Assembly (NCBI RefSeq): GCF_001632805.1
Contig: NZ_CP007220.1
Span: 2,604,001-2,668,000, forward strand
Source of the DNA: Mycobacteroides chelonae CCUG 47445
Lineage (GTDB): Bacteria; Actinomycetota; Actinomycetes; Mycobacteriales; Mycobacteriaceae
Direction: 5' to 3'
DNA length: 64,000 nucleotides
The number at the start of each line of letters is the position of its first letter. Positions within the stretch are counted from its first letter, which is position 1. Made by a program: the position numbers and the translations under genes. The notes beneath the pieces were generated by a model. That model ran no database searches and was not told the origin of the DNA. It saw only the letters and a program-made list of their open reading frames with translations. Shown here piece after piece: positions 48,274-57,076 of the stretch.

Positions 48274-48810
48274 TCAGCTGTTCAACGCGGCAAGGGCGGC
48301 GTCCACGGCAGTCTTCTTGACCTGTGTGCGTGTTCGGCCCGCGTACTCGATGGTGCAGTCCGACAATCCGCCGAGGGCCACCGTCGCCCGAATCATCTGT
48401 ACCGGTGAGGGTTTGGCGCCCGCCAGAAGTCTGATCAGCGTGCGTCGCCATTCGATCATCCACTCGCCCAGTTCGAGCTGTCCTAGTGCGGCCAGGTCGC
48501 GCACGATGATGCCCATCACCACGCGATGCGCCCACAGCACGTCGAAGTAGTCCTCCAACAGTTGACGCGCGTCCCGTGATCCACCAGTGGCCAAGAACGC
48601 CTCCAGATCGTCCACCATCGGCTGCACGATGCTCCGAACCAGATCGTCCCGCGACGAAAAATGGTAGTAGAGAGCGGGCTTGGTGATATCCAGCCGGGCC
48701 GCGATGTCCCGCAGGCTGGTGTTACGCAGCCCCTGCTCGGCGAAGAGATCTCGCGCGACCGCTTGGATGCGCTCCCTGGTGTTGATCGTTACGGGCGCTT
48801 CGGGGGCCAT
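48274..48810 (-). CDS. TetR-family transcriptional regulator
   Basis: A 178-residue repressor with an N-terminal helix-turn-helix: RERIQAVARDLFAEQGLRNTSLRDIAARLDITKPALYYHFSSRDDLVRSIV. The C-terminal ligand domain is unassigned. It is divergent from an FAD monooxygenase, and a strong palindrome lies between them, so it likely represses that gene and perhaps itself. The natural inducer may be the monooxygenase substrate. Confidence 0.92.
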   Translation of the reverse strand: MAPEAPVTINTRERIQAVARDLFAEQGLRNTSLRDIAARLDITKPALYYHFSSRDDLVRSIVQPMVDDLEAFLATGGSRDARQLLEDYFDVLWAHRVVMGIIVRDLAALGQLELGEWMIEWRRTLIRLLAGAKPSPVQMIRATVALGGLSDCTIEYAGRTRTQVKKTAVDAALAALNS

Positions 48811-48859
48811 CTTTCGATAATAGTCCCTGACTTTCCGGGCGGTAAGCAGTATGCTCGAT

Positions 48860-48881
48860 TTACTTACCGATCGTTAAGTAA
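48860..48881. promoter_or_regulatory. Candidate TetR operator
   Basis: Arms TTACTTA (48860-48866) and TAAGTAA (48875-48881) are perfectly complementary with an 8-nt spacer whose middle six bases, CGATCG, are also self-complementary. It ends at the monooxygenase ribosome site (AAGGAGG) and starts 50 nt from the tetR start. Confidence 0.8.
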
Positions 48882-48891
48882 GGAGGCGGAC

Positions 48892-50115
48892 ATGCGGGTT
48901 CTCATTTCTGGCGCGAGCGTCGCCGGGCCCACGCTGGCTTACTGGCTGGCGCACTATGGGTTTGACGTCACAGTGGTCGAACGCTCGCCTGCTCCGCGCA
49001 AATCCGGGGGCCATGCCGTCGATTTGTTCAAACCCGCGATGGACATCGTGGAGAAGATGGGTGCTCTCGAGAGGATCGAGGCCCGTAAGGTCGGCACCGA
49101 CCTGTTATCCATCCATCGCGAGGGCAAGCCTGACCTGGTGGATCTTCCCGAGGCCCTCATCTTCTCGGCCGTCTCGCAGCGCCACGTCGAGATCATGCGC
49201 GACGATCTCAGCGAGATCCTGTATGACACCAGCTCCTCCACCGCCGAGTACATCTTCGGCGACTCGATCGCCGCGCTCACCGATGACGGCACCGGCGTTC
49301 ACGTCACTTTCGAGACAGGCCCCGAACGCCGCTTCGAACTCGTCATCGGCGCGGACGGATTGCACTCGAATGTTCGCAACCTGGTGTTCGGCCCCGAGGC
49401 CGGCTATGCGCATTGGCTGGGCGAGTATCTCGCGGTCGCATCGATACCCAATTACCTCGAGCTAGACGACCGCGCCCTGATGTTCCCGCGGGTGGACCGG
49501 ATGGCGGGCATCTACAGCGCCGCGCTACTCCCGGATGCGCGCGCGTTCTTCCTTTTCCGCCCGCCGGCGCCACTGGAGTACCACCACCGGGATGTACCAC
49601 GGCAGAAGGAGCTATTGCGCGAGGCGTTCGCAGACTTCGGCTGGGAAGTGCCACGGATGCTGGCGCAGGTGGACGAGACCGACACGTTCTACATGGACTC
49701 CATCACCCAGCTGCGGATGGACACCTGGTCAAAGGGCCGGATCACGCTCGTCGGTGACGCCGGATACTGCCCGGGTCCAGCCGTCGGCGGAAGCACCAGC
49801 CTGGCAGTGGTCGGGGCATATGTGCTCGCCGGGGAAATCGCGGCCGCGGCAGGCGATCACACTCGGGCCTACCCTGCCTGCGAAGCAGCCCTGGGCGAGT
49901 ATGTGCGCCGGAGCCGTCAGCTGGCCCTGACCGCGTCGGACACCTTGGTACCCCGGAACCGTGTCGGACTGTGGACTCTTGTTCACGGCGCACGAATCCT
50001 TGGTCATTTGCCGCCGTCATTGGCGCGCGTCGCCTCCCGGCTTGTCGCGGCACGCGCGCTGAACATCCACGATACCTTCGCCATCCGCGACTACCAGGGA
50101 ATGGTTCGCCCGTAG
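48892..50115 (+). CDS. FAD-dependent monooxygenase (PHBH / TetX-like)
   Basis: A 407-residue class A flavin monooxygenase. The dinucleotide fold MRVLISGASVAGPTLAYWLAHYGFDVTVVER starts it, followed by the second FAD motif LVIGADGLHSNVR near residue 150 and the GD motif RITLVGDAGYCPGPAVGGSTSLAVVGAYVLAGEI near residue 285. Relatives hydroxylate aromatics or antibiotics such as tetracyclines and rifamycins; the substrate here is unknown. AAGGAGG lies 6 nt before the ATG. The divergent TetR and the operator imply induction by a small molecule. Confidence 0.92.
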   Translation: MRVLISGASVAGPTLAYWLAHYGFDVTVVERSPAPRKSGGHAVDLFKPAMDIVEKMGALERIEARKVGTDLLSIHREGKPDLVDLPEALIFSAVSQRHVEIMRDDLSEILYDTSSSTAEYIFGDSIAALTDDGTGVHVTFETGPERRFELVIGADGLHSNVRNLVFGPEAGYAHWLGEYLAVASIPNYLELDDRALMFPRVDRMAGIYSAALLPDARAFFLFRPPAPLEYHHRDVPRQKELLREAFADFGWEVPRMLAQVDETDTFYMDSITQLRMDTWSKGRITLVGDAGYCPGPAVGGSTSLAVVGAYVLAGEIAAAAGDHTRAYPACEAALGEYVRRSRQLALTASDTLVPRNRVGLWTLVHGARILGHLPPSLARVASRLVAARALNIHDTFAIRDYQGMVRP

Positions 50116-50273
50116 CACATCGACAACGGTCCGGATCAGGAAGCGCCAGAACGTCATTGGCGATAGTGATGGCCGCGTTGCTAGCCGACACCACCTCATT
50201 GCGGTGGCCAATTCACACGTCGGCACCCCGTACGCTGACATCCGGGTCGCTTCGAACCAGACAGAGGAGTGAG

Positions 50274-51923
50274 ATGGACCGGACCGCCAATCCCTTGTTC
50301 AAGGCGGGTATGGCCGCTATCACCGCAACCGCCTTGGTTGTCGCGCCAACGGCCGTTCCGCGCACGCCGCAAGCAATCTCCCTCCCCGACGTCCGATCCG
50401 CCGCAGTTCGTCTGAGCTCATTCGCATTCACACCACAAGCCGACAACGCCCCGCTGAGCGCGCTGACCGCGCTGAAGTTCCCGCTGCCGTCGAGCGCACC
50501 CGGGGCATCCGACGCGCCGGCCGGGCCGCTCCCACTCGCTCCGATCACCAGTGCCAGTCTCCTGGCGCAGCCGCGTACGGCGGCCGCCCCGCCTGTCACC
50601 CCCTCCATCACGCCGTCTCGGTCTAGTGCTCCCGTGGCCGCCGCTGCAGGTCCCACCGTCGCAAACTCCATCACCAATGGCATCGATCAGGCCTATCAGT
50701 TCATCCAGTACTGGGTGGATTACGGCGTAGACCTGGCGCAGTGGGGTGCAGGGTTTGTTCCCGTCATCGGCGGCCTCGTCAGCGCGCAGATCGGCATCGT
50801 CTACGACAATCTTGTTCGGCCCATCGCCAACAGCTTTGTCTACAACCTCGTCGACCCGATCATCAACGACCCCAGCTTCTCCAACATCGTCAACTCGTTC
50901 GGACGATTCGGCAGTGACATCGTCAACTCCGTCATCAATTTCGCATGGGCAGAGGCACGCTACTTCCTGCCACCACTGCCGCCGCTGCCCGGATTGGCCC
51001 TGCAAGCGACGGCGGATTCGGTCGGTGCGACGCCCACCTCCATGCACGAGGCATTGGCGCCGTTCACCAAGGCCTTCAAGGATGCCCAGGCGCATTTCGC
51101 AGAGACTCTGGGCCTCACAAAAGCCGATCAGAAACTCGCAGGCCTCGAAAAGACCGGCACCACAGCGGAAACCACCACGGAAACGATCAACGGCACCGCT
51201 AAGGAAGACGGCAAGGACGCGGCCGCAACCACCGCGGCCGTTGACAGCAAGGACCGTGCCGAGACCAAGGCGCCCGACAAGGACAAGGCCGCCATCACGG
51301 CCATCGGCAAGGACACAAAGACGGACGTGAAGGCAATCTCCGACACCAAGGAGACGGCGTCCGACGGCACCAAGCAGGCCCCCAAGGATGCTCCCAAAGA
51401 TGCCACGCCCGGCAGTGCGGCGGCCGGTACCCAGGGAGCTTCCGGCGAGACGCTCACGGGTATTAAGCCAGCCAAAGATGTCGAGAATCCCAAGGATTCG
51501 ACGAAGGAAGATAAGGCACTCACCGCTGCGGTGATCAAGGACAACACCGACAAGCCGGCCAAACCGAAGGTTCCCACCGCCAGCACCACCGAGCATGGCA
51601 CCGTCAGCGCACAGGGCACCGTCCGCGGACCCATCTCGCAGTCGACTACCGGACACCCTGCGGCGTCCGCGTCGGGCTCCCAGAACCCGGCAGGCAAGAC
51701 GCCCGATGCCCAGACGCAGGGTGCGGAGCCGAAATCTTCCGAGACCAAGACCTCGGAAACCAAGGCGTCGGTCACCAAGCCATCCGAGTCCAAGAGCTCG
51801 GGATCTAAGCCGCCGAGTGCGTCCACGGCGCACGACTCGGCGAGTAAGTCCACCGGATCGGCAAGCGGCTCTTCCAAGTCAGGTGGTGACGGGTCGAAGT
51901 CGAGCGGTGGCGGCCACGACTAA
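50274..51923 (+). CDS. Secreted, Lys/Ser/Thr-rich mycobacterial protein, function unknown
   Basis: A 549-residue protein with a signal peptide (MDRTANPLFKAGMAAITATA, cleavage probably near residue 34). Residues about 40-130 are Ala/Pro/Ser-rich. A central domain near 130-250 holds NSITNGIDQAYQFIQYWVDYG, GFVPVIGGLVSAQIGIVYDNLV and ends WAEARYFLPPLPPLPGL, a segment I associate with mycobacterial surface proteins. Residues 270-549 are low complexity, rich in Lys, Thr, Ser, Asp and Ala, with repeated TK/SK units, and almost certainly disordered. No enzyme motif is seen. GAGGAG precedes the ATG. Its stop overlaps the end of the LysR gene on the other strand. Confidence 0.75.
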   Translation: MDRTANPLFKAGMAAITATALVVAPTAVPRTPQAISLPDVRSAAVRLSSFAFTPQADNAPLSALTALKFPLPSSAPGASDAPAGPLPLAPITSASLLAQPRTAAAPPVTPSITPSRSSAPVAAAAGPTVANSITNGIDQAYQFIQYWVDYGVDLAQWGAGFVPVIGGLVSAQIGIVYDNLVRPIANSFVYNLVDPIINDPSFSNIVNSFGRFGSDIVNSVINFAWAEARYFLPPLPPLPGLALQATADSVGATPTSMHEALAPFTKAFKDAQAHFAETLGLTKADQKLAGLEKTGTTAETTTETINGTAKEDGKDAAATTAAVDSKDRAETKAPDKDKAAITAIGKDTKTDVKAISDTKETASDGTKQAPKDAPKDATPGSAAAGTQGASGETLTGIKPAKDVENPKDSTKEDKALTAAVIKDNTDKPAKPKVPTASTTEHGTVSAQGTVRGPISQSTTGHPAASASGSQNPAGKTPDAQTQGAEPKSSETKTSETKASVTKPSESKSSGSKPPSASTAHDSASKSTGSASGSSKSGGDGSKSSGGGHD

Positions 51924-52834
51924 GCGGTCTCCGCGCTGTTGACGGCCGCCGGCGAGAAACGCTGCAGCAGAAAATCGTTCAGGCGCTGAGTGGATGCCGC
52001 GCGGGTGGAGGTGCCCCACGCCAGCGCAATGGATCGGTGGTAACCATCGCCGACCAGCGGTATCTCGCGGATACCTGGTGGTGTGCGGTCGTCATGCGGA
52101 AGCAGTGCGATACCAAGCCCCCGACTGATGAGTTCACGGATCGTGCCGAACTCGGTGACTTCGATGGCAATGTTCGGGACGTAACCCGCTGCACGACACC
52201 ATGTCTCGGTGAGCTGCCGAAGGTTGTAGCTGGGCGGATTGGCGATGAATGTCTCGCCGGTCAGCTGGTCCATGCGTAGCGCGGTCTCCCCGGCAAGCCG
52301 GTGATCCACGGGGACCGCGACCTGAATCCGCTGAGCGCCGATCGTGGTGTGGTGCAGGCGCTCCGGTGCGGGTATCACGACGGCGAGGTCGAGATTGCCG
52401 GTCATCAACTCTGCACCGAGTTCTGTTCCGTGCGCCTGTTTGAGCAGCACCCGGATACCCGGGTGTCGATGACGGAAGGCGGCGAGCAGATCCGGGATAT
52501 GCCCCGATCCCATGGTGAGCGGGAACCCGAAACGCACCGTGCCGTGCTCTGGATCCGCATCTCCGGTGAGCTCGCCAAGGGTGCGATCGAGTTCGGCCAG
52601 GGGTTCACGTGCCCGGGCCGCGAGGCGACGCGCCACAGGGGTTAGCCGAACCGTCCTTCCGTCATGAATGAGCAGTGGCACCCCCAGCGCCGCTTGCAGC
52701 GAGTGGATTCGCCGGCTCATCGATGACTGCGGAATATCCAGCGCCAGTGCTGCCTGCGTCATATGCCCGTCATGTGCGGACAACTCCACAAGTGCCCGCA
52801 GTTGGGGAGCGAGTTGGGATGTCCATTGATCCAT
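51920..52834 (-). CDS. LysR-family transcriptional regulator
   Basis: A 304-residue LysR regulator with the N-terminal helix-turn-helix LRALVELSAHDGHMTQAALALDIPQSSMSRRIHSLQAALGVPLLIHDGRTVRLTPVA and a periplasmic-binding-like effector domain. It is divergent from mqo with a 20-bp palindrome in the gap, so it is a likely regulator of mqo. Its effector is unknown; malate or another organic acid would make sense but is inference. Confidence 0.92.
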   Translation of the reverse strand: MDQWTSQLAPQLRALVELSAHDGHMTQAALALDIPQSSMSRRIHSLQAALGVPLLIHDGRTVRLTPVARRLAARAREPLAELDRTLGELTGDADPEHGTVRFGFPLTMGSGHIPDLLAAFRHRHPGIRVLLKQAHGTELGAELMTGNLDLAVVIPAPERLHHTTIGAQRIQVAVPVDHRLAGETALRMDQLTGETFIANPPSYNLRQLTETWCRAAGYVPNIAIEVTEFGTIRELISRGLGIALLPHDDRTPPGIREIPLVGDGYHRSIALAWGTSTRAASTQRLNDFLLQRFSPAAVNSAETA

Positions 52835-52857
52835 TATCGGATGATACGTGCCCGATC

Positions 52858-52877
52858 ATTCATTGGACGGAATGAAT
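52858..52877. promoter_or_regulatory. Palindrome between lysR and mqo
   Basis: Arms ATTCATT (52858-52864) and AATGAAT (52871-52877) are perfectly complementary with the spacer GGACGG. GAATAT (52874-52879) overlaps the right arm and stands 9 nt before ATG 52889, so it may be the mqo -10. Confidence 0.55.
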
Positions 52878-52888
52878 ATCGGCGGCGG

Positions 52889-54394
52889 ATGGTGGATGCC
52901 ATGACGAACGTCCCACGTATCTACGGTCCCCATGACGATGCCGATGTGGTGTTGATCGGTGGCGGCATTATGTCTGCAACCTTGGGTTCGATGCTGTCGA
53001 TCCTGGCGCCCGAATGGCGAATTGTGCTGCTGGAACGCGCCGACGCGCTCGCCACCGAGAGCAGCGGCCCCTGGAACAACGCCGGCACCGGGCACAGCGG
53101 ATTCTGCGAACTCAACTACATGCCCGATCCCGCGGACGGCGCGAAAGCCACCGGGATAGCCCAGCAGTTCCATCTCAGCCGCCAGTGGTGGTCCTACCTC
53201 GCCGAGAACGGTCTACTCGAGCCTGATGCATTCATTCACCCGGCAGCACACATGGACGTGGTGTTCGGACAGCGGGATATCGACTATCTGCGGCGGCGAT
53301 ACGAAACACTCTCTGCCGAGCCGATGTTCACCGGAATACGGTTCAGTGATTGCCCCACCACCATCGAGGACTGGGCGCCGCTGGTGATGCGTGGCCGCGC
53401 ACCCGATGAGCCCGTCGCCGCCACCCTGCATCCCGACGGTACCGATATCGATTTTGGCGCCCTCACTCGTGCGCTGACACAGATGATCACCGATCGCGGA
53501 GCACAGGTGCGTCTGGAACATGAAGTGCGCGTACTGACCCAGGGGCGCGACGGCTCATGGATGGCGAATGGGGTGAACCCCCATGGCGACTTCACCATAC
53601 GAGCCCGCAGCGTGTTCGTTGGCGCCGGCGGGCACGCACTGAGGATCCTGCAACGCGCCCGGCTTCCCGAGGTGCGTGGTTACGCCGTCCTGCCCGTTGG
53701 TGCCGCATTCCTGCGGTGCGGGAATCCTGCCGTGGCGAACCGACACTCGACCAAGGTGTATGGCCAGGCACCCGTGGGCGCACCACCGATGTCGGTACCG
53801 CACTTGGACAAACGCCTGGTTGACGGGCGGCCGTACCTGATGTTCGGCCCCTACGCGACATTCAGCACCAGGCTGCTCAAACACGGCCGATGGATCGATT
53901 TCTTCACCACACTGCGCTGGCACAACATGCATGTGATCGCAGCCGCGCTCGTCCAAAATCTTTCACTGATTGGATACCTGATCAAGCAGCTGGTGGCGGG
54001 CCCCCGCCAACGATTCGCTCAGTTGCGCCGCTACTACCCCACCGCCGAACCTGGTGATTGGGAACTTGTCCCGGCAGGTCAACGGGCACAACTCATCAGA
54101 CCTGATCGCCGGCGCATGGGCGTACTCCAGCAGGGCACCGAACTGGTGGTCAGCGCTGACCACACCATCTCCGGATTACTTGGCGCCTCCCCCGGCGCCT
54201 CCACGGCGGTTCCGATCATGCTCGACGCCCTCCAACGCTGCTTCCCCGAGCAATGGCACACCTCCTGGCGTACAACGATGTTCGGCGCGATCCCGGGTGC
54301 CGCAGACCGCACCTGGGATGCGGCAGCCGTCACCGAATCCGTACGGGTCACCGCACGCGCGCTGGGCCTCGACGAAACTAAGCCGTCGAGTTGA
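52889..54394 (+). CDS. mqo: Malate:quinone oxidoreductase
   Basis: Membrane-associated FAD enzyme that oxidises malate and passes electrons to the quinone pool, bypassing soluble malate dehydrogenase. The 501-residue protein has the Mqo start DADVVLIGGGIMSATLGSMLSIL and the block NNAGTGHSGFCELNYMPDP, with GASPGASTAVPIMLDALQRCFPEQW near the C-terminus. The start is ATG 52889 (9 nt after GAATAT) or ATG 52901 (MTNVPRI); I prefer the former but cannot decide. The neighbouring cyd operon and this gene both serve the menaquinone pool. Confidence 0.95.
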   Translation: MVDAMTNVPRIYGPHDDADVVLIGGGIMSATLGSMLSILAPEWRIVLLERADALATESSGPWNNAGTGHSGFCELNYMPDPADGAKATGIAQQFHLSRQWWSYLAENGLLEPDAFIHPAAHMDVVFGQRDIDYLRRRYETLSAEPMFTGIRFSDCPTTIEDWAPLVMRGRAPDEPVAATLHPDGTDIDFGALTRALTQMITDRGAQVRLEHEVRVLTQGRDGSWMANGVNPHGDFTIRARSVFVGAGGHALRILQRARLPEVRGYAVLPVGAAFLRCGNPAVANRHSTKVYGQAPVGAPPMSVPHLDKRLVDGRPYLMFGPYATFSTRLLKHGRWIDFFTTLRWHNMHVIAAALVQNLSLIGYLIKQLVAGPRQRFAQLRRYYPTAEPGDWELVPAGQRAQLIRPDRRRMGVLQQGTELVVSADHTISGLLGASPGASTAVPIMLDALQRCFPEQWHTSWRTTMFGAIPGAADRTWDAAAVTESVRVTARALGLDETKPSS

Positions 54395-55097
54395 CGCCGT
54401 CGACCGGCGGGGCGGTCACGGGCACCCGGTACAGCGGGCCAGTTACCGGCGGCCAGGCGTCGAGATCATCACGCACACAAGCCACTACACAGAACATGTA
54501 CGTGACCGCCGCCAAACACGGAGCCAGCGCCAGGGTGACTGCGATCTGAGCGGGCGTGTGACCGTAGAAGACAGCCGGAGCCTCGACGACGTACTTGATC
54601 CGATGTCCCTCGTCCAGCTGAGCACCGGCGATATCCAGTGCCCCGTAACGCAACCGGACCAGTGCGGCTCCCACACCGGCCGCGAGCGCCGAGCCTGCCA
54701 GGGCCCCCAGGGCGACCCCGCCTAGCATCACCGGGCCCCGGTGCGCCCGCCACTGCCAGGCCGCGGCGGATACGACCACCGCAACCACGGCCGCCATCCC
54801 CGTCAGCAGCGTGGTCGCGATGAAGAAGTTGTCGGCCTGACTACCCAGATGAACAAACACGCGGCCGTTGTCACGAGTATCGGCGATGGCACCGTGCACA
54901 CCCGGTGCGATAACGCTCCATAGTGCCCCCACCAACACCCCTGCAACGCTCAGGACACCGAAAACCACCGTTGCCGCCTTGGCGTGTGAAAAACGCGGCG
55001 CGACAGCCTGATCGACGACCGCCGAGGTGACAGTCACGGGCGCCGAGGGCGCTTCGCCGGCGCTCATCGCTACCTGCGGCTCTTCGCCGGCGCTCAT
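54378..55097 (-). CDS. DUF2567 membrane protein (Rv1591-type)
   Basis: A 239-residue membrane protein with four predicted helices and a final polar tail ending [14 protein letters not shown]. Clear segments are [50 protein letters not shown] and [19 protein letters not shown] 55097 overlaps the bsaP stop (ATGA). A 30-bp tandem duplication repeats the start region, so a second ATG at 55067 is equally placed in frame. It is translated with bioB-bsaP; a link to biotin is possible but unproven. Its 3' end overlaps mqo by 17 nt. Confidence 0.8.
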   Translation of the reverse strand: MSAGEEPQVAMSAGEAPSAPVTVTSAVVDQAVAPRFSHAKAATVVFGVLSVAGVLVGALWSVIAPGVHGAIADTRDNGRVFVHLGSQADNFFIATTLLTGMAAVVAVVVSAAAWQWRAHRGPVMLGGVALGALAGSALAAGVGAALVRLRYGALDIAGAQLDEGHRIKYVVEAPAVFYGHTPAQIAVTLALAPCLAAVTYMFCVVACVRDDLDAWPPVTGPLYRVPVTAPPVDGVNSTA

Positions 55098-55101
55098 CGC
55101 T
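55052..55101. repeat. Tandem direct repeat at the DUF2567 start
   Basis: The 20-mer CTTCGCCGGCGCTCATCGCT occurs at 55052-55071 and 55082-55101, period 30 nt (10 codons). It duplicates the start codon region and encodes MSAGEE / MSAGEA on the minus strand. The upstream copy covers the bsaP stop codon. Confidence 0.9.
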
Positions 55102-55342
55102 GCTCGAGCTGCTTGGAGTCCGCCTCGCCATGCCGCGAACACTTCGCGTGCCAACCATCCGGGCGCACCTGCACGATCATCCGCCGCCCGCACGCCGCGC
55201 AGAACCGCGGCGGCTCCAAGCCAAGCTGTGCCGCCGTGGGCATGACCAGACCAGTCAACCCGTCCATTGATTCGCCGGTATACACGTTGTACTTACCGGC
55301 GGCCACCGGTTCTGTACCCATCACGTACAGGCTATTGGTCAC
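55094..55342 (-). CDS. bsaP: Biotin synthase auxiliary protein BsaP
   Basis: An 82-residue protein immediately after bioB, matching M. tuberculosis Rv1590. Published work, as I recall it, showed that mycobacterial BioB needs this small iron-sulfur partner to turn dethiobiotin into biotin. The features seen are KYNVYTGE and the cysteine motif [25 protein letters not shown], a CxxC plus a third Cys near residue 68. The ATG overlaps the bioB stop (ATGA), and its own stop overlaps the DUF2567 start, so the three are translated together. Confidence 0.9.
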   Translation of the reverse strand: MTNSLYVMGTEPVAAGKYNVYTGESMDGLTGLVMPTAAQLGLEPPRFCAACGRRMIVQVRPDGWHAKCSRHGEADSKQLEQR

Positions 55343-56373
55343 AGGCTGCTGTTGAGTGCCTTGATCGGCATCTGCAGATCGACGAGCAGTTCCAGGTCGG
55401 CCTCGGCCGGACGGCCCAGTGTCGTCAGATAGTTGCCGACGATGACGGCGTTGATACCGCCCAGAATGCCCTGCTTGGCCCCCAGATCACCCAGGGTGAT
55501 CTCGCGACCACCGGCGAAACGCAGCATGGTGCGCGGCAGTGCGAGACGGAACGCGGCAACAGCGCGCAGCGCGTCAGCGGCCGGGAGTACCTCGAGATCG
55601 CCGAACGGCGTTCCGGGGCGCGGGTTCAGGAAGTTCAACGGAACCTCATCGGGTTCCAGCTCGGCCAGGTTGGCGGCGAACTCAGCGCGCTGCTCGAGCG
55701 TCTCACCCATACCGAGGATGCCGCCGCAGCAGACCTCCATGCCCGCCTCGCGAACCATCCGAAGGGTGTCCCAACGCTCCTCCCAGCTGTGCGTGGTGAC
55801 CACGTTCGGGAAATGCGATTTGGCTGTTTCGAGATTGTGGTTGTAGCGGTGCACACCCATTGCCGAGAGGCGATCCACCTGCTCCTGGGTCAGCATGCCC
55901 AGCGAGCACGCGATCTGGATGTCGACCTCATTGCGAATGGCCTCGATACCGGCAGCGACCTGCGCCAGCAAGCGCTCGTCGGGGCCACGAACCGCGGCCA
56001 CGATGCAGAACTCGGTGGCGCCGGACTTCGCGGTCTGCTTTGCGGCCTCGACCAGGCTCGGGATATCGAGCCACGCACTACGCACCGGAGAAGCAAAGAG
56101 ACCGGATTGCGAGCAGAAATGGCAGTCCTCAGGGCAGCCACCCGTCTTGAGGCTGATGATGCCCTCTACCTCGACCTCGGGGCCACACCACTGCATCCGG
56201 ACCTCATGCGCGAGTGCGAGCAGCTCCTCAAGGCGATCGTCGGGAAGCTGGAGCACGCGCAGGACCTGATCCTGGGTCAGTCCCACGCCCTGCTCGAGCA
56301 CCTGCTCACGGGCGGTAGCCAGTATGTCGCGATCCGTATCGCCCGCGGTGGTTGCTTCGGCTGCCTGAGTCAC
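55339..56373 (-). CDS. bioB: Biotin synthase
   Basis: Radical-SAM enzyme that inserts sulfur into dethiobiotin. The 344-residue protein has the radical-SAM triad [17 protein letters not shown] (CxxxCxxC) near residues 71-81, YNHNLETA, and [13 protein letters not shown]. The frame opens at 56409, but GTG 56373 ([12 protein letters not shown]) has GAGGAG upstream and fits the family length. A BioQ box at 56411-56427 and a TAACCT hexamer lie just upstream. Confidence 0.96.
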   Translation of the reverse strand: MTQAAEATTAGDTDRDILATAREQVLEQGVGLTQDQVLRVLQLPDDRLEELLALAHEVRMQWCGPEVEVEGIISLKTGGCPEDCHFCSQSGLFASPVRSAWLDIPSLVEAAKQTAKSGATEFCIVAAVRGPDERLLAQVAAGIEAIRNEVDIQIACSLGMLTQEQVDRLSAMGVHRYNHNLETAKSHFPNVVTTHSWEERWDTLRMVREAGMEVCCGGILGMGETLEQRAEFAANLAELEPDEVPLNFLNPRPGTPFGDLEVLPAADALRAVAAFRLALPRTMLRFAGGREITLGDLGAKQGILGGINAVIVGNYLTTLGRPAEADLELLVDLQMPIKALNSSL

Positions 56374-56410
56374 GCAGCGCTCCTCACTAGGTCCAAACCT
56401 GATACTCAAT

Positions 56411-56430
56411 CCTGAACGGTGTTCAGGTTA
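56411..56430. promoter_or_regulatory. BioQ box and -10 between bioB and bioQ
   Basis: Arms CCTGAAC (56411-56417) and GTTCAGG (56421-56427) are perfect with spacer GGT. On the minus strand TAACCT overlaps the box and may be the bioB -10. The same 20 nt (TAACCTGAACACCGTTCAGG on the minus strand) recurs before bioF. Confidence 0.9.
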
Positions 56431-56434
56431 GAGT

Positions 56435-57076
56435 ATGGCCATCACCGAGCCAAACAAGGGGCGCGCCGCCCCGCTGAACCGATACGACCTGGTGCGCCGG
56501 GCCACCGCGATTCTCGACGACTACGGGATCGCGGACCTCACGATGCGCCGGCTGGCTCGTGAACTCGATATCGCGCCGAGCGCGCTGTACTGGCACTTCG
56601 CGAACAAGCAGCAGCTACTCGGCGCGGTTGCCGATCACGTGCTGGCGCCCTTGGCCGAATCCGATTGTCGCGATGTGCCCTGGCAGCAGCGCATCGAATT
56701 CCTGTGCGCCGCCCTGCGTGACGCTCTGTTATCCCACAAGGACGGAGCGGAGTTGGTGTCGGCGAGCTTCGCCTCCGGCCAGACCTCCCACATGATCACG
56801 GTGGTGAACCGCTTGGCCGAGGCCGCGGTGACCTCCGGACTGGGCGCGGTACCCGCCGCCCTCGCCGCCCGCAGCATCGTCTACTACGTCTTGGGTTATG
56901 TCGCCGACGAACAGTCTCGGCTGCAGTGGGATTCGGCCGGTGCACTGCAACACGGCCAGTCCTTCCTCGCTGACGGTGCGGGCCTGACGGACCCGACCGC
57001 GCAGTTCGGTTTTGGCGTGCGCCTTCTTGTGGATGGCATCGGCCAGTTGGCCCGCCAGTCCAGCCCGATCAGTTAG
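56435..57076 (+). CDS. bioQ: TetR-family biotin repressor BioQ
   Basis: A 213-residue TetR protein with an N-terminal helix-turn-helix: [49 protein letters not shown]. It is divergent from bioB, and a palindrome of the BioQ type (TGAAC-N3-GTTCA) sits in the 60-nt gap and again before bioF. BioQ represses biotin genes in corynebacteria and mycobacteria without the BirA-style enzyme domain. The call rests on place and operators. Its end meets bioD on the opposite strand with a short overlap. Confidence 0.9.
   Translation: MAITEPNKGRAAPLNRYDLVRRATAILDDYGIADLTMRRLARELDIAPSALYWHFANKQQLLGAVADHVLAPLAESDCRDVPWQQRIEFLCAALRDALLSHKDGAELVSASFASGQTSHMITVVNRLAEAAVTSGLGAVPAALAARSIVYYVLGYVADEQSRLQWDSAGALQHGQSFLADGAGLTDPTAQFGFGVRLLVDGIGQLARQSSPIS

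Noticed and set aside
50191..50207. CCACC/GGTGG hairpin after the FAD monooxygenase as a terminator
   Set aside because: Only a 5-bp stem with a 7-nt loop and no U-run.
50418..51833. A 471-codon open frame antisense to the secreted protein
   Set aside because: It mirrors the low-complexity GC-rich tail of the sense gene (Arg/Gly/Leu-rich, no motifs, no ribosome site). The sense frame has a signal peptide and a ribosome site.
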